NCBI RefSeq assembly: GCF_006716565.1
Contig: NZ_VFPG01000001.1
Coordinates: 4,402,001-4,466,000, forward strand
Length of the DNA: 64,000 bases
Reading direction: 5' to 3'
Source of the DNA: Nocardia bhagyanarayanae
GTDB lineage: Bacteria > Actinomycetota > Actinomycetes > Mycobacteriales > Mycobacteriaceae
Of the stretch, positions 26,615 to 36,122 are shown piece after piece. A program made the translations under genes and the position numbers. The notes under the pieces are model-generated. The model was given only the letters and a program-made list of their open reading frames with translations, searched no databases and was not told the origin of the DNA. Position 1 is the first letter of the stretch. Each line of letters begins with the position of its first letter.

Positions 26615-27556
26615 CTATCGAGGCGCGACCCGATCGGAGCCCAGCGAAGCCGATGCCGGGTGGCGCTGTCCACGAGGTAGAACCGCAGAGGCGTGCGGCC
26701 TTTCCGCACGCACCAGGTCGGCGACCATCCGTAGCCGGCGCGCGGCCGCCGGATCGGCCGGATTCCATGCCAGTGCGTAGCGGATGGACGGCGAGTCTTC
26801 GACGAACGGCAGCCAGACCAACCCGTCGCCAGGCCGAACGTCCCACGCCGGTCGCAGCGCGACGACATCCCCGCCGTGCGCGAGCTCGGCCACGAACAGC
26901 GCTCGTCGGGGCGCGCTCGCTCGGATCGCCGCGGGCTGCCAGCCCGCTCGGGTCCATGACTCGCGGATCGCGTCGTGATAGCCAGGCGCCGCGGAACGTG
27001 CGAACCACAACAGCGCGCTACCGTCCAGATCGGCCCACCGCACCGCGTTTCGCTCGGCCAGCCGATGACCGGCGGCGACGAGCACGCCGAGCTCCGCCTC
27101 GGCGATCACGACATGATCCAGTCCGGACAGATCCGTGGGCAAGAGCAGAATGCCCATGTCGAGCGAACCTTCGCGCAGGGCGGGCAGCTGCTCGGCGGTC
27201 TGCATGTCGAGGAACTCCAGGGTCGGCTCGGCGATCCCGCGCCACAGCGCCGAGGCCGACCACGGCGGCGCACCGGGTGTCACGGCGACGCGCGGAGTCC
27301 GCTGTTCCCGCACGGACTCTCGTGCTCGACGTGCCGAATCCAACACGGCACGAGCATGTTCGGCGAGCCGCGCGCCCGCCCGAGTCGGCGTCATGCCGGC
27401 GGAACCCCGCACGAACAACGCCGTACCGAGGTCACGTTCGAGCGCAATGATCTGCTGGCTCAACGATGTCGGTCTGATCCCGACCGCATCCGCGGCGCGG
27501 GTCAGGTTCCGCTCCTCGGCGACCGCGAGGAAATACCGCAACTGTCGCAGTTCCAC
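26615..27556 (-). CDS. LysR family transcriptional regulator
   Basis: A 313-residue LysR regulator. The N-terminal winged helix is clear (MELRQLRYFLAVAEERNLTRAADAVGI, then SLSQQIIALERDLGTALFVR), followed by a linker helix and a substrate-binding domain containing LREGSLDMGILLLP and a typical C-terminal lobe. Upstream lies a gap of about 130 bases. The DUF6506 gene follows on the same strand. The effector is unknown. Confidence 0.92.
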   Translation of the reverse strand: MELRQLRYFLAVAEERNLTRAADAVGIRPTSLSQQIIALERDLGTALFVRGSAGMTPTRAGARLAEHARAVLDSARRARESVREQRTPRVAVTPGAPPWSASALWRGIAEPTLEFLDMQTAEQLPALREGSLDMGILLLPTDLSGLDHVVIAEAELGVLVAAGHRLAERNAVRWADLDGSALLWFARSAAPGYHDAIRESWTRAGWQPAAIRASAPRRALFVAELAHGGDVVALRPAWDVRPGDGLVWLPFVEDSPSIRYALAWNPADPAAARRLRMVADLVRAERPHASAVLPRGQRHPASASLGSDRVAPR

Positions 27557-27684
27557 TCCGCCACGCTAACGAACCAACGCCCGCGCACCTCCCCGGCGAC
27601 GGTCCGGTTCGACCCGTGCGGGGCCGCGTCGCGACTGCGACCGCGCGGTTCGACACGCACGGGATCGCGGCGCCGGTGGTTCCG

Positions 27685-28071
27685 TCAGAGGGCCGGTCGG
27701 TTTCTGGTTCCGTAGATGCCCCATTCGTCGCCGCGCAGATACGCGAGGTGCTGGGCGTCGGCGCGGGCGCGGACGGCGGCGGCCACGTCGGCGGCGGCGC
27801 TACGGCGCAATTTGAGGAGCACGCCCATGCAGCCCGCGACGAGCGCGAAGCCAGCGGCGGCGCCACCGAGCTCGGCGTCGAAGAGATTGCCGATACCGAT
27901 GAGCAGGCCGAGTGCCGCGACCGCCCACGTCCACGCGCCGGGGTGCCGGCGCATCGACTCCCGCACGCTACCGAAAGCTTGCTTGGTCTTGTCCGGGTTC
28001 TGGAAGCACCAGACGACGAGGTAGAAAGGCCACAGGAACGGAGCCAGCAGCAACAAGACGATGATCTTCAT
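27685..28071 (-). CDS. Small membrane protein of unknown function
   Basis: 128 residues beginning MKIIVLLLLAPFLWPFYLVVW, a first transmembrane helix, followed by a charged segment and two more hydrophobic stretches (WTWAVAALGLLIGIGNLF and AAAGFALVAGCMGVLL). The C-terminal 40 residues are soluble. No family is recognised. It is divergent from the GNAT gene and convergent with nothing close, so it is probably a single-gene unit. Confidence 0.6.
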   Translation of the reverse strand: MKIIVLLLLAPFLWPFYLVVWCFQNPDKTKQAFGSVRESMRRHPGAWTWAVAALGLLIGIGNLFDAELGGAAAGFALVAGCMGVLLKLRRSAAADVAAAVRARADAQHLAYLRGDEWGIYGTRNRPAL

Positions 28072-28258
28072 GGCCCTCCTCTCACTGATCCTGGGAATGA
28101 GGGACTACCCACCCCATCGAAACCCAGACCACCGGCTGTTGCTCGCCGCGCCGCTGCCGCAGCTAGACGGCCGGAAATCCGTGGGCGCGGACCCGACCGC
28201 GCGCCCACCGCCGAGCCGTTCGGGGCTTCGGCCACCCCGGGCGGGGCAAACTGGTCGG

Positions 28259-28738
28259 ATGATCATCGAGCCGTTGCGCCAGCGCGCGATTCCCGAGGTG
28301 ATCGCGCTGATGGAGCTGGGAATGCCCTACATCACCGCGCGCACCTACTCCGACTACTGGCTCTACGCGAACCTGTTCTCCTCGACCTGCCCGGTGGCGA
28401 CCGTCGACGGCCGGATCGCGGGCGCACTCGTCGCCTTTCGCAGCCAGGACGAACCGGCCGACGTGTACGCCCAGGACCTGATGGTCCATCCCGACTTCCG
28501 CCGCCGCGGCGTCACCCGCGCCCTGATGGAGCACCTGCGCGCGACCGCGGAGACGATGGGCTGCCGCCGGATCTACCTGACCTCGATGCCGGGCAATCAC
28601 GCGGCCCACCGCACCTGGGAAGCGCTCGGTTTCCGGAACGTGCCCGGCGACCGGACCGTCGACGGCGTCTCGGTCGTCTCCGACTTCAAGGGCCCCGGCA
28701 AGGCACGGGCGGTCTTCGAGCTGCCACTGACCGGATGA
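28259..28738 (+). CDS. GNAT family N-acetyltransferase
   Basis: About 159 residues from ATG 28259 (MIIEPLRQRAIPEVIALME). The acetyl-CoA loop is visible as DLMVHPDFRRRGVTRALMEHLRATAE near residue 85, and the C-terminal strand pattern (RIYLTSMPGNHAAHRTWEALGF) fits the fold. A longer in-frame start at 28061 would run through the upstream promoter region and was rejected. The substrate is unknown. It converges on the sigma factor gene. Confidence 0.88.
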   Translation: MIIEPLRQRAIPEVIALMELGMPYITARTYSDYWLYANLFSSTCPVATVDGRIAGALVAFRSQDEPADVYAQDLMVHPDFRRRGVTRALMEHLRATAETMGCRRIYLTSMPGNHAAHRTWEALGFRNVPGDRTVDGVSVVSDFKGPGKARAVFELPLTG

Positions 28739-28764
28739 GCGCCGAGGGCCGAAGCCATTGGGAC

Positions 28765-29598
28765 TCAGGCCGCGGTGGTCGCGCGGGCGGGCGGTTCCGC
28801 GAGTGCCTGTTCGCGCAGACTGTCGAGCGTGTTGGTGAGGATCCTGGAGACCTGCATCTGCGAGCACCCGATCAGGCGTCCGATCTCGGCCTGGGTCCGG
28901 TTCTCGTAGAACCGCATGATCAGCACTCGGCGTTCGCGCTCGGGCAGCGCCGCGATGAGCGGCCGCACCGCCATGGCGTCCTCGAGCAGGCGATAGCACG
29001 GTTCGACGGCGCCGAGGGTTTCCCGGATGGACGGCGTCCCGCCTTCCTCCTCGCCGCGTTCGGGGGTGTCCAGCGAGTCGGCGGTGTAGGCGTTGCGGGC
29101 GACGAGCGCCTGCGTGACCTCGGTCAGTTCGACGCCGAGTTCGGCGGCCAGTTCGCGCGCGGTGGGCATGCGCCCGAGCCGGTGGGTCAGCGCGTCGGTG
29201 GCGGGTCCGAGGCGCTGGTGCAGTTCCTTGATGCCGCGCGGCACCCGGACGGCCCACGTGTGATCCCGGAAGTGACGGCGCACCTCGCCCATGATCGTCG
29301 GCACGGCGAAGGCGAGGAACGGCTTGCCGTGGGAGACGTCGAAGCGGTCCACCGCTTGAACCAAGCCGAGCAGCGCGATCTGCTGTAGGTCGTCGAGATC
29401 CTGGCCGCGGTTGGCGAAGCGGCGGGCGATGTTGCCCGCCAGCGGCAGACACCGGTGCACGATCTCCTCCCGCAGCGCGCGGCGCTGCGGGTCGTCGGCG
29501 TCGAGCGCGGCCAGCTTCTCGAACCAGGGTTCGATGTCGTCGTAGCTGTCGACGGACTTCTTGGCGCCCGACCTGCTCTCCGATGCCGAGTTGCTCAT
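28765..29598 (-). CDS. SigB/SigF-type RNA polymerase sigma factor
   Basis: A 277-residue sigma-70 factor from ATG 29598, with AGCGAGG upstream; an upstream in-frame start at 29706 is less likely. Region 2 is HRCLPLAGNIARRFANRGQDLDDLQQIALLGLVQAVDRFD with the promoter-melting segment FLAFAVPTIMGEVRRHFRDHTWAVRVPR. Region 3 begins RELAAELGVE, and region 4 is LPERERRVLIMRFYENRTQAEIGRLIGCSQMQVSRILT. This pattern matches the general-stress sigma factors of Gram-positive bacteria. The rsbRST operon 7-12 kb away encodes the kind of stress signalling proteins that control such sigma factors. No adjacent anti-sigma factor gene is seen. Confidence 0.9.
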   Translation of the reverse strand: MSNSASESRSGAKKSVDSYDDIEPWFEKLAALDADDPQRRALREEIVHRCLPLAGNIARRFANRGQDLDDLQQIALLGLVQAVDRFDVSHGKPFLAFAVPTIMGEVRRHFRDHTWAVRVPRGIKELHQRLGPATDALTHRLGRMPTARELAAELGVELTEVTQALVARNAYTADSLDTPERGEEEGGTPSIRETLGAVEPCYRLLEDAMAVRPLIAALPERERRVLIMRFYENRTQAEIGRLIGCSQMQVSRILTNTLDSLREQALAEPPARATTAA

Positions 29599-29749
29599 GG
29601 AATACCTCGCTCCCAACCGAATTCGACGTCGGTCAGATACCCGCGCCCGCCGCCCACAAACGTCCGTCGGACCGGATCCGCGAGTCCACGGAAAGTGATT
29701 CGACACGACCGATGTGAATGCTGCCGAGATCGTCGCATGACGTCGCCCA

Positions 29750-31162
29750 TCAACGGAGGCGGCGCAGGGCGCGGTCGGCGGCGTTGGCGCCGCACATGCC
29801 GTGCGCGCCGGGGCCGGGCGGGGTGGCGGCGGAGCAGAGGTAGTGGCCGGGGAGGCCGAGGTCGTAGGGCTGCAAGGTCTTTCGCGGGCCGAAGACGAGC
29901 TGCGGGATGTCCTTGGCGCCGGTCATGATGTTGCCGCCGACGTAGTTCGGGTTGTAGTCGGCGAACTCGGCGGTGGTGCGGACGTCGACGCCGAGGACGC
30001 GGTCGCGGAAACCGGGTGCGAAGCGTTCGATCTGGGCGATTATCGCTGCGGTGGCGTCACCGGAATAGCCGTGCGGGACGTGCGCGTACGCCCAGATCGG
30101 GTGGATGTCGCCGACCGAGCGCCCCGGGTCGGCCAGGTACTGCTGACCGACGAGCACGAACGGCCGCTCGGGCATGCGTCCGGCGTGGATGTCGCGCTCG
30201 GTCGCGGCGACCTCCGCGTAGGTTCCGCCGAGGTGCACGGTTCCCGCTCGCCGGGCGGCCGCCGCCGTCCACGGAATGCCGCCCTGGACGGCGAAGTCGA
30301 CCTTGAAGGCGCCGGGTCCGTAGCGGAAACGGCGGAACGCCTTGCCGATTCGCGCCGGGAGCCGGTCACCGAGGATGTCGGCGACGGCGGTGGGCGCCAG
30401 GTCCCACATCACGATGTCCGCCGCGGGCAGATCGCCGACGGTCCTGACCGAAGTCCCGGTCTCGATCTTGCCGCCGAGATCGCCGAGCCGCGCCGCCATC
30501 GCATCGGTGATGCGCTGCGAACCGCTCGCCGCGACGGCCCAGCCGTAGGCGTGGCCCGCGGTGAGGATGCCGAGGCCGATGCTCGCGCTGAGCGGCCGGT
30601 TCAGCGGGTGGAAGGCGTGCGCGGCGACGCCGCCGAACAGGCCGCGCGCCCGCGGATCGCGGAAGACCGACGCGAGCAGGTCGGCCGAGGCCAGCGCGGG
30701 AATGCCGAAGCGCGCCACGCTCAATGGATGGCGTGGCACGCGCAGCAGCGGCCGCATGATGTCGGTGCTCATCCGGTCGTAGCGCCGGACGGGGCGTTCG
30801 AACAGCAGCCGCCACGCACGACCGTCGGCGCCGAGACCGGCGGCCGTGTCGGCGACCGAGCGGTGCAGCACACCGGCGCTGCCGTCGTCGAGCGGATGGA
30901 CGCAGTCGATCTCCGGCCACGCCCAGGTCAGCCCGTAGCGGGCCAGGTCGAGCGACCGCAGGAACGGAGAGCCGACGGCCATCGGGTGGATGGCCGAGCA
31001 CTGGTCGTGCAGCAGACCGGGCACGATCGCTTCCCTGGTCCGCGCGCCGCCACCGATCTCGTCGGCGGCCTCCAGCACGGTGACCTGAAGGCCCGCCTCG
31101 GCGAGCACGATCGCCGCCGCGAGACCGTTGGGGCCGCTGCCGACCACGACCGCTGTGCTCAT
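29750..31162 (-). CDS. CrtI/PYROXD2-like NAD(P)/FAD-dependent oxidoreductase
   Basis: A 470-residue flavoprotein of the phytoene desaturase superfamily. The FAD motif VVGSGPNGLAAAIVLAEAG is at the N-terminus, followed by LEAADEIGGGARTRE. The C-terminal FAD segment is GLPGHYLCSAATPPGPGAHGMCGANAA. GTG/ATG alternatives exist; I take ATG 31162 because GGAGAG lies just upstream. It lies 28 bases after the DUF3556 gene and is the last gene of the lipid cluster. CrtI-like enzymes desaturate or oxidise long hydrophobic chains, so a lipid product is plausible. Confidence 0.82.
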   Translation of the reverse strand: MSTAVVVGSGPNGLAAAIVLAEAGLQVTVLEAADEIGGGARTREAIVPGLLHDQCSAIHPMAVGSPFLRSLDLARYGLTWAWPEIDCVHPLDDGSAGVLHRSVADTAAGLGADGRAWRLLFERPVRRYDRMSTDIMRPLLRVPRHPLSVARFGIPALASADLLASVFRDPRARGLFGGVAAHAFHPLNRPLSASIGLGILTAGHAYGWAVAASGSQRITDAMAARLGDLGGKIETGTSVRTVGDLPAADIVMWDLAPTAVADILGDRLPARIGKAFRRFRYGPGAFKVDFAVQGGIPWTAAAARRAGTVHLGGTYAEVAATERDIHAGRMPERPFVLVGQQYLADPGRSVGDIHPIWAYAHVPHGYSGDATAAIIAQIERFAPGFRDRVLGVDVRTTAEFADYNPNYVGGNIMTGAKDIPQLVFGPRKTLQPYDLGLPGHYLCSAATPPGPGAHGMCGANAADRALRRLR

Positions 31163-31190
31163 ATCGCTCTCCGTTCCGGTGGTCACGGGG

Positions 31191-33011
31191 TCAGCCGACG
31201 CGCGACGGCTCGGGTTCGCGGACCGGCGCGACGGGCAGCGTCGCCACCTCGTACCCCTCGCGCCGCCAGGTCACTTCGTGCGGGATCGGGCCGTCGGGCA
31301 GCCACGGCTGCGTTTGCACCGCGTCGCGCACCCGCCATTCTCCGCGCTCCACGACCCCGAGCGCCGCGTCGATGACCTGGTACCGCTGGACGCCGCGGTG
31401 GATCGGCTGGGACTCCACCCACACGATGATCCACTCGCCGGGCGCGAACCGGACGCGCGACTGCACCGCGTCGATCAGATCGATGTTGTGCAGGTGCCCG
31501 TCGCCGAAGTTGAAGCCGATCAGCGAGTTGCAGCCGAACTCGGCCTCGCGCACCGTCCACCGGTCGAGATCCGGAATGTGCTTGTACAGCAGCGAGAACA
31601 GACCGCGGCCCTGGCTGTGCATGGACCGCCACGCGATGGTCTGCTGCATGGTGATCTCGGCGATCGCCTTCGGGTAGCCCATGGCCTGCAACTGGTCGAT
31701 CTGGTTCTTGGCGGGCCGGTGCGGCATGGTGTTCAGTTTCTCCTCCGCGCCGGGCGCGAAGGCCCACAGCGCCGAGGCCCAGTTGCCCGCGTACTGCCGC
31801 ATCGACGGCAGGAACGACACCAGATCCGGGCGCAGGTTGCCGACGACCGGGAAGAACACCAGCGCGGCGACGATGCCGAGGGTCAGCCACGGCGAGGACA
31901 TGTCGGTCACGGCGTAGCCGTCGGCCGCGGGGTAGCCGAGGAACAGGAACACCGTCAGGTAGGCGAACAGGATGTTCCACTCCAGCGGCACCGCCAGCGG
32001 GAAGGTGGAGGTGATGAAGAAGTGGAACACCACCATCATCACCACGCCGGCCAGGGTCAGCCAGTGGTTGGTCGAGAACAGCAGCACCAGCGGCGTGACG
32101 ATCTCGACCGTGGTCCCGCCGACGTGCGCCATGAACGAGGCGACCTTGGACGGGCGCAGATCGCGCGGGAAGTCCCGGTAGTGCAGGCGCTTGAGCCACC
32201 GGAACGGCACGGCGGGGCTGTTGGACATCATCGGCGGAACCACGTTCGAGAAGTGGTCGCCGAACTTGGACACGCCCGCACCGATCCAGACGGCGCAGAT
32301 CAGCAGCTTCGCCGCGATGATCATGTCGACGAACGGCAGCGCCGCGAAGAAGATCAGGGCGGGCAGGTACTGCTCACCGCGCGCCGCGAGGAAGATCGTC
32401 TTGTCCCGCAGACCGCACAGCACATACAGCACGATCGGCGCGATCAGCAGCGCCGGATTCACCAACCCGGAGGTGTTGTCCGGCAGCGCGGCGCTCAGCG
32501 ACGCGCTCGGGATGCCGGGGCGGACGATCGCGAACAGCAGTGTGCCGAGAAAGGCCAGGTACAGACCGACGTCGACGATCGTGCGGGTGTCGCCGTTCGT
32601 GAACGGCACGTGCCGCCACGGCCGCAGGCGAATCGTGCCGGGCCGAGCCCAGAACAGGATGCCGCCGGTCATGGGCTTGAACTTGCCCGCGAGCGGACCC
32701 CAGGATCCGGCCAGGCCGATGGCTTCGAGCAAGACGGTCCAGAGCACCAGCTTCTGGTAGACGATCGGTTCGTTCCACCACTCGCCGATCGCCCAGAACG
32801 GCCCCACGCCGGAGGTCCAGGTCGCCAGCGCGGCGCCGCCGACGATGTAGAGGACGAGCAGTTTGGCGATATAGATGGTGTGAATCATGCGCGGACTGCC
32901 GAAGCCGTAATTCACCCAGTGCAGCGCCAGGGCTCGGACGCGCTCGCGTAACGGTTCGTCGAGAAATGTGTCCACGTCGACGGGTGGGAAATCTCCCGTT
33001 TTGAATCCCAT
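31191..33011 (-). CDS. DUF3556 family membrane protein
   Basis: A 606-residue multi-spanning membrane protein. It matches the mycobacterial DUF3556 pattern (MGFKTGDFPPVDVDTFLDEPL..., WVNYGFGSPRMIHTIYIAKLL), with about ten helices and a C-terminal soluble domain of about 170 residues containing FNFGDGHLHNIDLID. The function of the family is unknown. In mycolic-acid bacteria these genes usually sit beside acyl-CoA synthetases and oxidoreductases, as here. The minus-strand unit runs acyl-CoA synthetase, DUF3556, CrtI-like oxidoreductase. Confidence 0.85.
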   Translation of the reverse strand: MGFKTGDFPPVDVDTFLDEPLRERVRALALHWVNYGFGSPRMIHTIYIAKLLVLYIVGGAALATWTSGVGPFWAIGEWWNEPIVYQKLVLWTVLLEAIGLAGSWGPLAGKFKPMTGGILFWARPGTIRLRPWRHVPFTNGDTRTIVDVGLYLAFLGTLLFAIVRPGIPSASLSAALPDNTSGLVNPALLIAPIVLYVLCGLRDKTIFLAARGEQYLPALIFFAALPFVDMIIAAKLLICAVWIGAGVSKFGDHFSNVVPPMMSNSPAVPFRWLKRLHYRDFPRDLRPSKVASFMAHVGGTTVEIVTPLVLLFSTNHWLTLAGVVMMVVFHFFITSTFPLAVPLEWNILFAYLTVFLFLGYPAADGYAVTDMSSPWLTLGIVAALVFFPVVGNLRPDLVSFLPSMRQYAGNWASALWAFAPGAEEKLNTMPHRPAKNQIDQLQAMGYPKAIAEITMQQTIAWRSMHSQGRGLFSLLYKHIPDLDRWTVREAEFGCNSLIGFNFGDGHLHNIDLIDAVQSRVRFAPGEWIIVWVESQPIHRGVQRYQVIDAALGVVERGEWRVRDAVQTQPWLPDGPIPHEVTWRREGYEVATLPVAPVREPEPSRVG

Positions 33012-33126
33012 TGTTCGAGCCTTTCTTGCGATCGTTTTCGGGTGCGCGGCACCGACATCCGTTCGCTCATCGACGGCGTCGGACGGTAGCCGGTTCAGTT
33101 TTTCGGGAGCCGAATTACTCCGCGGC

Positions 33127-34584
33127 TCAGGCGGGCGCCGCCATGGCGCGCAGTTTCCTTTTGTCGATCTTGCCCACCGGATTGCGCGGCAGCGATTCGG
33201 TGAGGTGAATGGCGACCGGCAGTTTTACTCGAGCCAGCGAGACGCCGCAGTGCTCGAGCAGCGTCGCCGGGATGAGCTCGGCTCCCGGCATGGCGACCAC
33301 GTGCGCGACCGGCACCTCGCCGAGCACGTCGTGCGGCGCGCCGACCACGGCGGCCTCCAGCACGGACGGGTGCGCGTGCAGGACGTTCTCGATCTCCTTG
33401 GGGTAGATGTTCTCGCCGCCGCGGATGATCATGTCCTTGATGCGATCGACCAGCACCAGGTAGCCGTCCTGATCGAAGTAGCCGACGTCGCCGGTGTGCA
33501 GCCAGCCGTCGACGATGGTCCGCGCGGTCGCTTCGGGCCTGCCGAGGTAGCCGCGCATCACGTTCGCGCCCTTGATCACCACTTCGCCGCGCTCGCCCGC
33601 GCCGAGCAGGTCGCCGTCCGGATCCATGACCGCCACCGTCTGACCGGGCAGCGGCACCCCGACCGTGCCCGGCTTGCGCGGTCCGCCCGGCGGGTTCACC
33701 GTCGACGCGCAGGTGCCCTCGGACAGGCCGTAACCCTCGACTATCGGTACACGGAAACGGGTTTCGAAGCGCGCGATGAGTTCGGCGGGCATCGGTGCGG
33801 CGCCGCAGACCACCAGCCGCAACGACGAGGTGTCCGGTGTCCGCTCCGCGGCCTGGGCCACCAGCATGGCGTAGATGGCGGGCACCGCGGAGAAGTAGGT
33901 CGGCCGCACGCGTTCGACCACGTCGAAGAAAGTGGACGCGGAGAAGCGTCCGGCGATGGTGGCCCGGCCGCCCGCCAGCAGCGGCGACAGCACGCTGACC
34001 ACGATCCCGTTGACGTGGAACAGCGGCAGGATCAGCAGGCTGTGATCGCTCCCGTCCAGGCCGAGCGTCTCGATGAGCATGGCGCACATCGCGGCGATGT
34101 TGGCGTGATCGAGCACGACGCCCTTCGGCTGTCCCGTGGTGCCGCTGGTGTAGATGATCAGTGCGGTCGCGTCGTCCTCGATCGCCACCGCGGGCACGGG
34201 CGCGCCGATCGCGACGGCGGGTCCCGCCACGTCGGCCACGTCCAGCGCGTCGAGGCCGCGTCCGCCTTCGGTGATCACGACTTTCGCGGCGCAGTCGGAA
34301 ATCTGATAGTGCGCTTCGTCGAATGTCGAATCCGGCTTGATCGGCGTGACGGCGGCGCCGAGATGCCAGGCCGCGAAAAGGATGATCACCAATTCCAGGC
34401 GGTTCGGCAGCATCACCGCGACCACGTCGCCGCGCCGGACTCCGTGCGCGTACAGAATGGTCGCGGCGGCGCGGACGCGGCGCGCGAAATTCTCGTTGTC
34501 GAGTTCTTCTCGATCGTCCGCGAGGCACGGTCCGGTCGGATTCCAGAGGGCCCGCACGTGCGGTATTTCGGCTATGTTGTGCAC
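33127..34584 (-). CDS. AMP-binding acyl-CoA synthetase
   Basis: About 485 residues from GTG 34584, which has GTGAGGA a few bases upstream; the ATG at 34812 would add a long Arg-rich leader and overlap the divergent pucR gene. The ANL-family motifs are present: the P-loop IIYTSGTTGQPKGV, YGLSEGT, the A8 hinge VDRIKDMIIRGGENIYPKEIE and the catalytic Lys in PRNPVGKIDKRKLR. The enzyme should activate a fatty or related carboxylic acid to its CoA thioester. It is the first gene of the lipid cluster. Confidence 0.9.
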   Translation of the reverse strand: MHNIAEIPHVRALWNPTGPCLADDREELDNENFARRVRAAATILYAHGVRRGDVVAVMLPNRLELVIILFAAWHLGAAVTPIKPDSTFDEAHYQISDCAAKVVITEGGRGLDALDVADVAGPAVAIGAPVPAVAIEDDATALIIYTSGTTGQPKGVVLDHANIAAMCAMLIETLGLDGSDHSLLILPLFHVNGIVVSVLSPLLAGGRATIAGRFSASTFFDVVERVRPTYFSAVPAIYAMLVAQAAERTPDTSSLRLVVCGAAPMPAELIARFETRFRVPIVEGYGLSEGTCASTVNPPGGPRKPGTVGVPLPGQTVAVMDPDGDLLGAGERGEVVIKGANVMRGYLGRPEATARTIVDGWLHTGDVGYFDQDGYLVLVDRIKDMIIRGGENIYPKEIENVLHAHPSVLEAAVVGAPHDVLGEVPVAHVVAMPGAELIPATLLEHCGVSLARVKLPVAIHLTESLPRNPVGKIDKRKLRAMAAPA

Positions 34585-34639
34585 TATTTCCTCACCATGA
34601 ATGCGTACGTGACGGGGATTACATTTCCAAGGTAGGTAC

Positions 34640-34735
34640 GCGGCCTCGGCGGAGCTACGGGCCCGCGTCCCAGAGTTTCCGACGCGGGTTGTGCCGGTGG
34701 CACAAAAGGTTGCCGTAAGCGCCCGCCGAGGCCGC
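34640..34735. promoter_or_regulatory. Nested palindromes between pucR-like and acyl-CoA synthetase genes
   Basis: A 13-base perfect inverted repeat (GCGGCCTCGGCGG at 34640-34652 and its complement at 34723-34735) flanks the centre of the divergent gap. Inside it, TTGTGCC-GGT-GGCACAA at 34689-34705 is a perfect 7-base-arm palindrome. Such symmetric elements between divergent genes are typical operators; the PucR-like protein is the obvious candidate to bind. Confidence 0.55.
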
Positions 34736-34760
34736 TGACCTGGCGTATCGTCCGGAACAA

Positions 34761-36086
34761 ATGAGCGAACCCGATGACCGAACGACCGGCGGGGCCGAGC
34801 CGCACGCCGCACCGAATGGCGACGCGAACGCGGGCAGGAACGACGACGTCGAGTCGGTCGTCCGCGAGGTGGCCGAACGCATCAAAGCCGACCTGCCGCG
34901 GCTGCTGGCGGAGATGACCGCGATGTTCGCCGACATGATCGAGGAGTTCCGGCACGACGACGAGGTGCGGCGGCTGATGGAAGCCAGCACGGCCGCGAAC
35001 CTCGCCGCGATCCTCGACGTACTGACGCTGGGCATCTCCTTCGACGACCTCACGGTGCCGCCCGCCGCCGCCGAGTACGCCCGCCGGTTCGCCCAGCACG
35101 GGATGTCGTTGGAGGCTCTGCTGCGCGCGTACCGGCTCGGCGAGCACATGTTCGCCCAGACGGCGATGACCGTGCTGCGGACGCTCGACCCCTCGGCCGA
35201 TCTGGCCCTGTCGACCACCAGCCGGATCGCGGCGCAGATCAACCGCTACATCGACCGGGTCATCGAAGGCGTCATCGACATCTACGAGAACGAACGGCGG
35301 CGCTGGGACGCCCGCACGGACGCGACGCGCGCCGCGCAGGTCAAAGCGGTCCTCGAGGGGGAGGAGCTGGATCTGGCCTCGGCGGAGCAGATGCTGGGGA
35401 CATCGCTGCGCGGCTGGCATCTTGCGGCGGTCATCTGGACACCGCCGGGCTCCGCGGCCTCCTACGACGTGCTGCGCACCGGCGTGGGCATGCTCGCCTC
35501 CGCGACCGGCAAGCAGCCGCTGACCATCCTCGTCGACGAACACAATTGCTGGGCTTGGATCTCGTCCGCGGGCAGGCCGTCGCTCGACGCGGCCGTGCTC
35601 GAAGCCGAGCTGCGCAAGCAACCGTCGCTGCGGATGGCGGTCGGGGATCGGGGGGCCGGGCTCGCCGGATTCCGGCAGACGTTCCACGACGCGCAATGCG
35701 CGCGGGCCGTGGCGGTCGCCGCAGCCACGATGCGGCAGCTCACCCTCTATCCGCGGGTCGCCGTCGCCGGTCTGCTGAAGGACAGCCTCCCGGACGTGCG
35801 GGTGTGGGCGCGGCGGGTGCTCGGCGACCTGATGCGCGACGACGAATCGACGGCCCGGCTACGCGAGACCGCCCAGGTCTACCTGGACGCGCGCGGAAGT
35901 CTCACCGACGCGGCCGCCCGCATGCACGTCCACAAGAACACCGTGCACTACCGGATCCGTAAAGCCGAAGAGCTGCTGGGTCATCCGCTCGGCACCAACC
36001 GGCTCGACGTCGAGATCGCGCTCATGGTGTGCGCGCAGTTCGGTCTCGCCGCACCGGCTTCCGGCCACTCGGGCACGCCGCGATGA
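34761..36086 (+). CDS. PucR family transcriptional regulator
   Basis: A 441-residue regulator. The N-terminal 180 residues form a helical RsbR-like sensor region (LEALLRAYRLGEHMF). A GGDEF-like/CdaR central part follows, then a C-terminal PucR helix-turn-helix (TAQVYLDARGSLTDAAARMHVHKNTVHYRIRKAEELLG). It is divergent from the acyl-CoA synthetase, DUF3556 and CrtI-like unit and probably controls it. The effector is unknown; proximity suggests an acid or acyl-CoA. Confidence 0.88.
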   Translation: MSEPDDRTTGGAEPHAAPNGDANAGRNDDVESVVREVAERIKADLPRLLAEMTAMFADMIEEFRHDDEVRRLMEASTAANLAAILDVLTLGISFDDLTVPPAAAEYARRFAQHGMSLEALLRAYRLGEHMFAQTAMTVLRTLDPSADLALSTTSRIAAQINRYIDRVIEGVIDIYENERRRWDARTDATRAAQVKAVLEGEELDLASAEQMLGTSLRGWHLAAVIWTPPGSAASYDVLRTGVGMLASATGKQPLTILVDEHNCWAWISSAGRPSLDAAVLEAELRKQPSLRMAVGDRGAGLAGFRQTFHDAQCARAVAVAAATMRQLTLYPRVAVAGLLKDSLPDVRVWARRVLGDLMRDDESTARLRETAQVYLDARGSLTDAAARMHVHKNTVHYRIRKAEELLGHPLGTNRLDVEIALMVCAQFGLAAPASGHSGTPR

Positions 36087-36122
36087 TCCACGCGCGCCGC
36101 AATGCTGGGCGCGGCGTTCGCG

